From Deltaproteobacteria bacterium GWC2_55_46 (lineage in GTDB: Bacteria > Desulfobacterota > GWC2-55-46), in the NCBI GenBank assembly GCA_001595385.3, contig LVEI03000001.1:2075501-2139500 (forward strand): DNA of 64,000 bases, written 5' to 3'. Below are positions 56,804 through 64,000 of the stretch, one piece after another (the first letter of the stretch is position 1; every line of letters starts with the position of its first letter). The position numbers and the translations under genes were made by a program. Under the pieces are notes generated by a model that did no database searches, was not told where the DNA came from, and worked only from the letters and a program-made list of their open reading frames with translations.

Positions 56804-59032
56804 ATGAAAAGGTCTTTCCCCCTCGCCTACAAGGTCATCTTAGCCTTTGCCATAGTGCTCCTTCCTATCCTCGTCACCTTTATACTGACCCTTGGCAGTA
56901 TCAGCAAAAATATCGAGAGGCTCATGCTCGAGGAGCTCCGCGGGCTGGCAGAAGCCCGGGCCGAGGACGTACAGCTCTTCTTGGAGATGACAAAGAACAG
57001 GGTGCTGGATTTCTCAAGCGACGGCTTAATAAGGGAAAGCCTGGAGCGGGACATAGAGGCCGGGATAAAGGAGGATGCCGGGCTCAGCCGGTACCTGCTC
57101 GAATCCAAGCTCCCGCTCGCCAAGGGCTTCTACAGGTTAACGATCCTGGGTACGGACGGCCTGGCGGCAGCCTCCACCAACCGCGCACGGGTAGGCGCCG
57201 ATGAATCGGCAGAGGAGTTCTTCAGGAAAGGCCTTGAGGGTCTGTCGATATCGATGCGCTCCAAGGGCTTTGAGAATAAACCTGAGATAGCTATATCCGC
57301 CCCAATCTACGGCTTGAACAACGGCAGGGTAACCGGGGTGATGGTGGGCTTTGTGCCTATCGAGAAGCTGGATATTTTCAGGGTCCCCTTAATGATCGAA
57401 CCCGATGTCATCCACGTAGCGGCCCCCAGGTACAGGACCATGGACATATACCTGGTAGGAAGCGACAAGCTGATGCTGACCCCTTCCTGGCTTTTGCCGG
57501 ACACGGTAATGGCCCAGTCCGTAGATACGAGCGCGGTGAGGGCGTGCTTCAGCGAAAACAGGGACTTTACCGGCTTCTACAAGGACTACAGGGAGGTGAT
57601 GGTCGCCGGAGCGTCGATCTGCATGCCAACGCTTGGATGGGTCCTCATTACAGAGTTGGACAGGGCCGAGGTCCTCGCGCCTGTAAGGCGGATACAGGTG
57701 AACGCGCTGCTGACACTCATTGTCACGGTCGCCCTTATCTCCGCCCTGGTCGTATATTTTTTCAGGCTTGTCCTGATGCAGCTCAAAGGGTTTGCCTCCG
57801 CCTCCGCAGAATTGGCCTCAGGCAATTATAGCGTCCGGGTGCCGGTTAGGACGAGCGACGAGATAGGCCTCCTTGCGGAGTCGTTCAACAGGATGGCAGG
57901 GGAGATAAAGCAGAGGACCGAGGCGCTTGCCGCCAGCGAGGAGAGCTTCAGGGGCATAATGGACAACACCACAAGCGTTGTCTATCTAAAGGACCTCGAG
58001 GGCAGGTATGTCCTTATAAACAGGAGATACGAGGAGCTCTTCCATATAAGCAGGGAGGAGTTAGCCGGGAGGACCGATTACGATATCTTCCCGAAGGAAA
58101 CGGCCGACAGGTTCAGGGCCAATGATCTGGCGGCCCTTGCCTCCGAACGGCCACTTGAGTTCGAGGAGATCGTCCCGCAAGAGGACGGGATGCATGCCTA
58201 TTTCTCCGTAAAGTACAGGCTAAAGGGGCCTGACGGCAAGCCCTTTGCGGTCGCCGGGATATCGACGGACATAACCGAGAGGAAGAGGGCGGAGGATCAG
58301 GTGAGAAGGCTCAATCTGGACCTCGAGCGGAAGGTCTCGGAAAGGACCGCGGAGCTGGAGGCGGCCAACAGGGAGATGGAGGCCTTCAGCTACAGCGTCG
58401 CGCATGACCTCAAATCGCCTCTCAGGACCATAGGCGGCTTCTCAAGGATACTCGCGAAGGACTATGCAGGAAGCCTTGACAGTACGGGACTGGATTATTT
58501 GGGCCGGCTCCAGTCGGCGAGCGCGCGCATGGGAGAACTGATAGACTCTCTTTTGAGGCTCTCGCAGGTGATGAGGGCAGAGATGACGCTTGAAAGGGTC
58601 TACTTGAGCGGCATGGCGAGAACGATCGCCGAGGAGCTTAGGAGAGCGAGCCCGGAGCGCGTATCCGAGTTCATCATCCATGATAACCTCGCTGCCGTTG
58701 GCGACCAGCCCCTGTTGAGGATAGCGATGGAGAACCTCATGGGAAACGCATGGAAGTTTACCGGCAAAAAGGGGGCCGCCCGGATCGAGTTCGGATCATC
58801 AGGGGAGGAGGGCGGCAGGACCGTCTTCTTCGTCAGGGACAACGGCGCCGGCTTTGAGATGAAGCACGCCGAGAAGCTCTTCATCCCGTTCCAGAGGCTC
58901 CACGGCGAGGACGAGTTCCCCGGCACCGGCATAGGCCTGGCGACCGTTCAGAGGATAATACAGCGCCACGGCGGGAGAATTTGGGCTGAAGGAGAAAAGG
59001 AGAGCGGAGCGACTTTTTATTTTACTCTTTAA
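56804..59032 (+). CDS. Membrane sensor histidine kinase (Cache-like, HAMP, PAS)
   Basis: The 742-residue protein has helix one (about 8-32), a periplasmic sensor (about 33-300) and helix two (about 300-325). HAMP, PAS (about 385-500), a coiled coil, HisKA with His in VAHDLKSPLRTIGG and an ATPase domain (ENLMGNAWKF, DNGAGFEM, GTGIGLATVQRI) follow. The sensor closely resembles that of the kinase at 19353: FLEMTKNRVLDFSSDG against YIEMTRNRILDFSSDD. It contains the same Cys pair (VRACFSEN; ASICMPTLGW). The next gene, 37 bases downstream, encodes a soluble kinase with an N-terminal receiver that may be its target. Confidence 0.93.
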   Translation: MKRSFPLAYKVILAFAIVLLPILVTFILTLGSISKNIERLMLEELRGLAEARAEDVQLFLEMTKNRVLDFSSDGLIRESLERDIEAGIKEDAGLSRYLLESKLPLAKGFYRLTILGTDGLAAASTNRARVGADESAEEFFRKGLEGLSISMRSKGFENKPEIAISAPIYGLNNGRVTGVMVGFVPIEKLDIFRVPLMIEPDVIHVAAPRYRTMDIYLVGSDKLMLTPSWLLPDTVMAQSVDTSAVRACFSENRDFTGFYKDYREVMVAGASICMPTLGWVLITELDRAEVLAPVRRIQVNALLTLIVTVALISALVVYFFRLVLMQLKGFASASAELASGNYSVRVPVRTSDEIGLLAESFNRMAGEIKQRTEALAASEESFRGIMDNTTSVVYLKDLEGRYVLINRRYEELFHISREELAGRTDYDIFPKETADRFRANDLAALASERPLEFEEIVPQEDGMHAYFSVKYRLKGPDGKPFAVAGISTDITERKRAEDQVRRLNLDLERKVSERTAELEAANREMEAFSYSVAHDLKSPLRTIGGFSRILAKDYAGSLDSTGLDYLGRLQSASARMGELIDSLLRLSQVMRAEMTLERVYLSGMARTIAEELRRASPERVSEFIIHDNLAAVGDQPLLRIAMENLMGNAWKFTGKKGAARIEFGSSGEEGGRTVFFVRDNGAGFEMKHAEKLFIPFQRLHGEDEFPGTGIGLATVQRIIQRHGGRIWAEGEKESGATFYFTL

Positions 59033-59069
59033 TGAGTTGTGAGTACAATATAGCGCGCTCCATCATGAA

Positions 59070-61598
59070 ATGTTTATAGGAAAAACAGCTTTGAACAGCG
59101 GCAACAGACCACTGACCCATTTAAAGGCACTTATAGCCGAGGACTCGGAAGACGACCTCATACTTATCATGCGCGAGCTGAGGCGCGGCGGCTACGAGAT
59201 GTCGTTTATCCGGGTAGATAACGAAAAAGACCTTGCCGAGGCCCTCAAAAAGGGGCCGTGGGACTTTGTCATCTCCGATTACGCGATGCCGAAGCTCAAC
59301 GGCCTCGATGTGGTGAAGGCGGTAAGGGAGTCCGGCCTTGAAGCGCCGGTCATCATCGTATCGGGCCTCATGGGAGAGGACTTCGCCGTGACAGCGATGA
59401 AGGCCGGCGCCGACGACTATGTCCTCAAGGACCGGATGTTCAGGCTCGTCCCGGCCATAGAGCGCGAGTTCCGGGATTACGGGATCAGGCGGGAGCACAA
59501 AAAGGCGCGGGAAGAGGTCTTTCTCCTTAACCGCCTTCTGAAGACCATAATAGAGGTCGATAAGATGCTGGTGAGGGAGACCGACAGGTCACGCATCTTA
59601 AGTGAGACCAGCCGCATCCTCGTGGAAAGGGCCGGCTTCATGATGGCATGGATAGGGGAGGCCGACCTCTCAACCGGCGAGATAATCCCTGTCGCCCAGG
59701 CGGGTGGCGGTTTTGAGGGCCTTGGGCCGATCCCCTTCAAGCGCGAGGGCGCGCAACCCTGCCATCTGGACCCGGTAGGGGAGACCCTCCTTTCAGGCGG
59801 CCACGTCATCTGCTTTGACATGGGAAATGAAGATTGCTTGAGCCTTTGCAGGAATGAGGCCGGAGCGCGCGGCTACGGCTCTTGCGCCTCGTTCGGCCTC
59901 AAGGCCGGAGGAAAGCTCTTCGGGAACATCGCCGTCTATTCCTCGGACACTGACATCTTCACCGAAAAGATGATAGACCTCATGGACAGCCTCGCGGCCG
60001 ACATAGGGTTCGCGATCCAATCGCTCGATGAGATAGCCGAGCGCAAGAAGGCGGTCCTGGCCCTTAAGGAGAGCGAGGAAAGGCTCAGGACTATCTTCGA
60101 GTCGGCTATGGACGGCATGTTCGTCATCGACACCGAGGGGCGCTATGTGGACGTGAACCTGGCCGGGTGCCGGATGGTCGGGTACACAAGGGACGAGATA
60201 CTTTCTTCCGACATAACCCTGCTATTGCCCGTGAGCACGGAAGATATAGAAAAATACAGGGCGTTATGGGCTACAGGGGGCTTATTGCCCGGAGCCCCTT
60301 TGAGGAAGAAGGACGGCTCTACCGTATGGGTGGACCTGGCCATCACGCCCTTCAAGGTCGGGGACAGGGAGCTCGTGCTCGGCGTCAAGCGCGATATAAC
60401 CGGCAGAAAGAAGGCAGAAGAGGCGATCCGCGAAAGCGAAGAGAGGTTCAGGCAGATATTCGAACAGAACGAGGACGCGCAGGTGCTGTTCGAGTACGGC
60501 GGGTGCAGGGTCCTCGACGCCAACCCGGCCGCCGTAGCCCTCTTCTGGTACTCGAGGGATGAGCTTGCCGCCTTCGAATGCCCGTCTTTCCTGGCCGGCG
60601 AAGACGTCTGCGAACCCCTCAGGAAGCTTACGGGGGCAGGGGTAGGGTTCAGCATAGAGAAGGTCCGTGGGATGAGGAAAGACGGGGCCAGGGTCACCGT
60701 TGCGCTACGCGGCCAGACGTTAAAGCTAAGAGGCGGCAGGGTGGTGCTCTGCACGATCAAAGACATGACCGAGATGCTCCGCATGGAGGAAGAGGCCAGA
60801 AATATGCAGGCCAAGCTCATCCACGCGAACAAGATGACTTCCATAGGCACGCTCGCCTCAGGCGTGGCGCACGAGATAAACAACCCCAATAACTTCATCC
60901 TCTTCAATTCCACCCTCCTGTCTGACGCGTGGAAGGATGCCGTAAAGATACTGGATGCGTACTACCGGGAAAACGGCGATTTCTCGATGGGCGGGCTGCC
61001 GTATTCCGAGATGGGCGAGGTCGTCCCTGAGCTTCTCTCAGGGATAACGGACGGGTCGAGAAGGATAAAGGGGATAGTGGACACCCTTAAGGACTTCTCC
61101 AGGGGCGGCGCGGGCGCTCTCGACGGTGAGATGGACGTGAACCGGGCTATAAGGTCTTCGATATCGATGCTCTCAAGCCAGATAATGAAGTTCACGGACT
61201 GCTTCGAGCTCTCCTGCGCGGAAGGCCTTCCGGCGGTCAAGGGCAGTTCACAGAAGATAGAGCAGGTCATCATCAACCTGGTCCTGAATGCGCTTCAGGC
61301 GCTTCCGGCCAGGGAAAAGGGGGTAAAGGTCTCGACGTACCTCGACGAGGCCGCCCGTCAGGTCGTAATAGAGGTGAAAGACGACGGGGCCGGCATGACC
61401 AGGGAGGTGCTCGATAGGATCACGGAGCCGTTCTTCACCACGCGGGGCGAGCGCGGAGGCACAGGCCTCGGCCTTTCGATATCCTATTCCATCATAAGGG
61501 AGCACAACGGTACCCTTGAGTTCTCATCCGCCCCCGGCAGCGGCACCACCGCCTCGATAAGGCTGCCTTTGATGCTGTCTCAGGGCTTTCAGGGATGA
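59070..61598 (+). CDS. Hybrid kinase with N-terminal receiver, GAF and two PAS domains
   Basis: The 842-residue soluble protein has a receiver (about 18-140; LIAEDSEDDL, FVISDYAMPKLNG, DYVLKDRMF), a GAF domain (about 160-315) and two PAS domains (about 335-455 and 460-580). The HisKA has His in VAHEINNPNNFILF, and the HATPase domain shows NLVLNALQALPA, VKDDGAGMT and GGTGLGLSI. The receiver is of the type found in front of PAS/GAF kinases and could accept phosphate from the kinase at 56804. The ATG at 59070 lacks a good ribosome binding site, and a TTG at 59091 is an alternative. The DUF155 gene begins inside its stop codon. Confidence 0.9.
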   Translation: MFIGKTALNSGNRPLTHLKALIAEDSEDDLILIMRELRRGGYEMSFIRVDNEKDLAEALKKGPWDFVISDYAMPKLNGLDVVKAVRESGLEAPVIIVSGLMGEDFAVTAMKAGADDYVLKDRMFRLVPAIEREFRDYGIRREHKKAREEVFLLNRLLKTIIEVDKMLVRETDRSRILSETSRILVERAGFMMAWIGEADLSTGEIIPVAQAGGGFEGLGPIPFKREGAQPCHLDPVGETLLSGGHVICFDMGNEDCLSLCRNEAGARGYGSCASFGLKAGGKLFGNIAVYSSDTDIFTEKMIDLMDSLAADIGFAIQSLDEIAERKKAVLALKESEERLRTIFESAMDGMFVIDTEGRYVDVNLAGCRMVGYTRDEILSSDITLLLPVSTEDIEKYRALWATGGLLPGAPLRKKDGSTVWVDLAITPFKVGDRELVLGVKRDITGRKKAEEAIRESEERFRQIFEQNEDAQVLFEYGGCRVLDANPAAVALFWYSRDELAAFECPSFLAGEDVCEPLRKLTGAGVGFSIEKVRGMRKDGARVTVALRGQTLKLRGGRVVLCTIKDMTEMLRMEEEARNMQAKLIHANKMTSIGTLASGVAHEINNPNNFILFNSTLLSDAWKDAVKILDAYYRENGDFSMGGLPYSEMGEVVPELLSGITDGSRRIKGIVDTLKDFSRGGAGALDGEMDVNRAIRSSISMLSSQIMKFTDCFELSCAEGLPAVKGSSQKIEQVIINLVLNALQALPAREKGVKVSTYLDEAARQVVIEVKDDGAGMTREVLDRITEPFFTTRGERGGTGLGLSISYSIIREHNGTLEFSSAPGSGTTASIRLPLMLSQGFQG

Positions 61599-62689
61599 TT
61601 TCCGTAGACAAGGGCAGGATACTCATATACAGGCTTTTCGATGTGGCCTTTGAGATAGACCTGGCGAAGATAGAGGAGAGGGCGAAGGAGGGGACCAGGA
61701 GGCTCAAGCTCTCGAAACAGCCGTATATGAAGGCCCTTGAGTTCGCAAACCCGCCTGTCGCTCTCGAGTTGCAGCCCCTCAGAAAAAGTTATTTCGGGGT
61801 AGAGGCCGCCGTAACGGTGATAGCCAAGGCCTTTGACTTCGGCGTCCTCTCGATAATGTTCGATATCCCTGTGCCCCCAGGCACCCCTGTCGGCGCCCTT
61901 GAGAGGGCGGTAAGCGGCCTCGACGGCGACGACACCATAGACTTCCACGCAAGAGAGTACGTCAACAGCCTCATGGAGACCCTTGGTCCGGCCATAGTCG
62001 GCCCTGAGATAAAAGAGGGTTTTCTTGAGGACTACATGATCATCTATGTCGAAGAGCTCGCCGGGGGGGTAAAACCCGCGGAGCTTCTCGAACAATACGA
62101 CCCTTCGCGGCTGCTGCTCTATGAGTCGCGAAGCTTGAGCAGGTTTACCACCGAAGAGACACTCAAGAACAGCTTCAGCTACTACCCGGACGACCTTGTC
62201 ATAGTCCACGTTGACAACGCCTTCATAATCGACCCTTCCGGGAGCTTTGACCTGCCCGACATACTGGAGTTCGCCAACGCCCAGATATTCGAGCTAAGGT
62301 ATTACGACAGGGTCATAGACAAGGAGATGAACTGGATATACAAGCAGATATCCGGAAGGCGCGTGGTCTCTTTTTTGAGGCTCAGGGAGTATGAAAAGCT
62401 CGCGAGAAGGCTCGTAAGGACCGTAACGGACATAACCGAGGTGACAGAGCGGGTCAATAATTCGCTCAAGGTCACGGAAGACATCTATTACGCGAGGATA
62501 TACAGGACGTTCATGACGGTGCTCCGCAGCAGGGACTGGGAGACGAGCATAAAAGAGAAGCTCCAGACCGTTATGAACACCTATAACATGGTACACGACG
62601 AGATATCGATAAGGCGTGCCTATATCATAGAGCTCGGCATACTCATCCTTATCGCCCTTGAAATGGTGCTTGCCTTTTACGTAAGGTAG
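61595..62689 (+). CDS. RMD1/DUF155 family membrane protein
   Basis: The 364-residue protein begins MISVDKGRILIYRLFDVAFE. DUF155 blocks follow: DDLVIVHVDNAFIIDP, then DILEFANAQIFELRYYDRVI, helical region LARRLVRTVTDITEVTERVN and VMNTYNMVHDEISIRRAYII. A single C-terminal membrane helix (IELGILILIALEMVLAFYV) anchors it. Yeast Rmd1/Rmd8 and bacterial YagE belong here, and the function in bacteria is unknown. Its ATG overlaps the stop of the upstream hybrid kinase by four bases, so it is cotranscribed with a signalling gene. Confidence 0.9.
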   Translation: MISVDKGRILIYRLFDVAFEIDLAKIEERAKEGTRRLKLSKQPYMKALEFANPPVALELQPLRKSYFGVEAAVTVIAKAFDFGVLSIMFDIPVPPGTPVGALERAVSGLDGDDTIDFHAREYVNSLMETLGPAIVGPEIKEGFLEDYMIIYVEELAGGVKPAELLEQYDPSRLLLYESRSLSRFTTEETLKNSFSYYPDDLVIVHVDNAFIIDPSGSFDLPDILEFANAQIFELRYYDRVIDKEMNWIYKQISGRRVVSFLRLREYEKLARRLVRTVTDITEVTERVNNSLKVTEDIYYARIYRTFMTVLRSRDWETSIKEKLQTVMNTYNMVHDEISIRRAYIIELGILILIALEMVLAFYVR

Positions 62690-62698
62690 GACGCTGCG

Positions 62699-62821
62699 CT
62701 AAAGCCTTGCCTCCTTCTCCCCTTTCGCCAGGGCGGCTTTTTTCCTGAGCCCTTCTATCTTTTCGCCCCACTCCTGTGCCTGCCTCTCCTGCCGTTCCTG
62801 GCAGCTTTTCTTTTTTTCCAT
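62699..62821 (-). CDS. Possible 40-residue coiled-coil protein or gene remnant
   Basis: The frame MEKKKSCQERQERQAQEWGE followed by KIEGLRKKAALAKGEKEARL resembles the N-terminal helix of small coiled-coil proteins of the sll1863 type, which usually run to about 70 or more residues. It stops ten bases before the convergent DUF155 gene ends. There is no good ribosome binding site before the ATG. It may be a truncated remnant or chance reading frame. A second in-frame start lies 63 bases upstream. Confidence 0.3.
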   Translation of the reverse strand: MEKKKSCQERQERQAQEWGEKIEGLRKKAALAKGEKEARL

Positions 62822-62957
62822 CTGAGGGCGTCTTTTTGTGAAATGCTTATATATAAAGCATATATCCGCCTGATAAGAGGTCAAATAACGGGCGCGGTAT
62901 TCCCGCCTCGCCTGCCCTCCCGATTGATTTCATCTGAATCTCTTATAGAATTGAAGT

Positions 62958-64000
62958 ATGGCTGATGAAAGAAAATACCCGGATGGCGTTGACAGGGGTT
63001 CCGGCTGGAAGGTGCTCATAGCCCTCATGCTATTCGGCGTTCTCATATACTTCTGGGGAGAGGCTGTCGATACCGGAGCGCAAGTCGAGAGGCAGAGGAT
63101 AACCTATACCGAGTTCAGGGGACAGCTCGACTCCGGCAACATCAGCTCCGTTACCATTAAAGGGCAGGAGGTCACAGGAGAGTTCAGGAAAACGGTGGAG
63201 GTAAAAGGGCCGGAGGGCGAAGGCAAAGCACCCGCGTCCGCTTTCCTGACCTACATGCCGCCTTTCCAGGGTGATGAAATAATAACGGAGCTTGCTAAAA
63301 ATGGGATATCGATCAACGTCGAGCCGGAAGCCGGGGGGTCGGCCCTCTGGCAGTTTGTAGTGCTCCTTCTGCCATGGGTGCTTATCATAGGGATATGGGT
63401 TCTTATAATCAGGAGGGTCCAGCAGGGGCAGGGAGGCGCTCAGCCAGGCCTGTTCAACTTCGGGCTCAGCAAGGCCAAGCTCTATAGCCTGAGGAAGTCG
63501 AGCGTCACCTTCAAGGACGTCGCCGGGCTCGAGAACGCCAAGGCGGAGCTTCAGGAGACGGTCGCCTTCCTGAAGAACCCGGCAAGGTTCACCATGTTAG
63601 GGGCGAAGATCCCGAAGGGCATTTTATTGGTAGGGCCTCCGGGCACCGGGAAGACGCTGCTCGCGAGGGCCACCGCCGGGGAGGCGGGAGTGCCCTTTTT
63701 CAGCATAAGCGCCTCCGAGTTCGTCGAGATGTTCGTGGGCGTTGGCGCCTCGAGGGTCAGGGACATGTTCAGGAAGGCAAGGGAGACGAAGCCCTCGATA
63801 ATATTCATAGACGAGATAGATTCAGTCGGCCGGGTGAGGGGGGCGGGCCTTGGCGGAGGGCATGACGAAAGGGAGCAGACCTTGAACCAGCTCCTGAGCG
63901 AGATGGACGGCTTCGAGCCGCACGAGGAGATAATCGTAGTAGCCGCCACCAACAGGCCGGACGTCCTCGACCCGGCGCTTCTGCGCCCCGGGCGCTTCGA
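62958..64000 (+). CDS. ftsH: ATP-dependent zinc metalloprotease FtsH, 5' part
   Basis: The frame is open to the right edge, giving 347 codons. The N-terminus ([20 protein letters not shown]) leads into membrane helix one (about 15-35). A periplasmic domain ([18 protein letters not shown]) and helix two (about 135-155, [20 protein letters not shown]) follow. The AAA+ domain begins [16 protein letters not shown], with Walker [10 protein letters not shown], pore-loop [17 protein letters not shown], Walker B IIFIDEID and [18 protein letters not shown]. The zinc protease domain lies beyond the window. The ATG at 62958 has only a weak GAAG upstream. Confidence 0.93.
   Translation, partial: MADERKYPDGVDRGSGWKVLIALMLFGVLIYFWGEAVDTGAQVERQRITYTEFRGQLDSGNISSVTIKGQEVTGEFRKTVEVKGPEGEGKAPASAFLTYMPPFQGDEIITELAKNGISINVEPEAGGSALWQFVVLLLPWVLIIGIWVLIIRRVQQGQGGAQPGLFNFGLSKAKLYSLRKSSVTFKDVAGLENAKAELQETVAFLKNPARFTMLGAKIPKGILLVGPPGTGKTLLARATAGEAGVPFFSISASEFVEMFVGVGASRVRDMFRKARETKPSIIFIDEIDSVGRVRGAGLGGGHDEREQTLNQLLSEMDGFEPHEEIIVVAATNRPDVLDPALLRPGRF

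Overview
The window is about 58 % GC, gene-dense bacterial chromosome with no rRNA, tRNA, CRISPR array, transposase or prophage gene that I could find. A complete Tol-Pal system, several outer-membrane lipoproteins, heptose-nucleotide and UDP-GlcNAc synthesis, CarD, sigma-54 promoters, adenosylcobalamin-dependent ribonucleotide reductases and many PAS/GAF/HAMP kinases point to a Gram-negative bacterium of the former Deltaproteobacteria (Desulfobacterota/Desulfuromonadota) or a nearby phylum such as Nitrospirota. AGG (Arg) and ATA (Ile) codons are frequent throughout. The sequence alone does not allow a finer placement.

Left part (1-13.6 kb): the 5' end of a DUF362 gene; a minus-strand tolQ-tolR-tolA-tolB-pal-cpoB operon followed by a receiver-GGDEF gene; crcB plus a DUF190 gene; a long class II ribonucleotide reductase whose promoter carries a tandem pair of NrdR boxes; then glmU-glmS. 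Middle (13.8-41.4 kb): an orphan receiver-PAS protein, plsY, a sigma-54-driven glnB-glnA pair, a large PAS kinase with a small response regulator, a heptose adenylyltransferase and ComF, a two-gene PAS/kinase sensor, ftsY, nitroreductase, PilZ, then a long minus-strand run (TPR protein, LolB-like lipoprotein, carD, PIN-TRAM, ispD, ispF, gltX, cysS) in which carD has its own strong promoter. Next come trxA, a TlpA-like lipoprotein, a short second class II ribonucleotide reductase and rpe.

Right part (41.7-64 kb): mostly signalling. It holds a membrane PAS protein next to a PAS-GAF-HD-GYP phosphodiesterase, Slp-like lipoprotein and LigD-type phosphoesterase genes with face-to-face promoters, a dsrE2-tusA-udp operon, cheR with a hybrid kinase, an NtrC-type sigma-54 activator, a receiver protein behind a near-perfect sigma-54 promoter, an RpoS-like sigma factor, a LuxR-type regulator with a degenerate receiver, pyrophosphatase, two more multi-domain kinases, an RMD1/DUF155 protein and the start of ftsH.

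The most interesting proposal is that the block at 48.8-55.4 kb is a sigma-54 to RpoS relay (hybrid kinase, NtrC-type activator, repeated upstream sites, sigma-54 promoter, receiver, sigma factor), similar in logic to the Borrelia Rrp2-RpoN-RpoS cascade. Other points of interest are the NrdR boxes between the -35 and -10 elements of nrdJ, the coexistence of long and short class II reductases, three PAS proteins that end in the same helical motif without an output domain, a 41-residue membrane peptide gene with a strong ribosome binding site, and a repeat that has become the C-terminus of a nucleoside phosphorylase.
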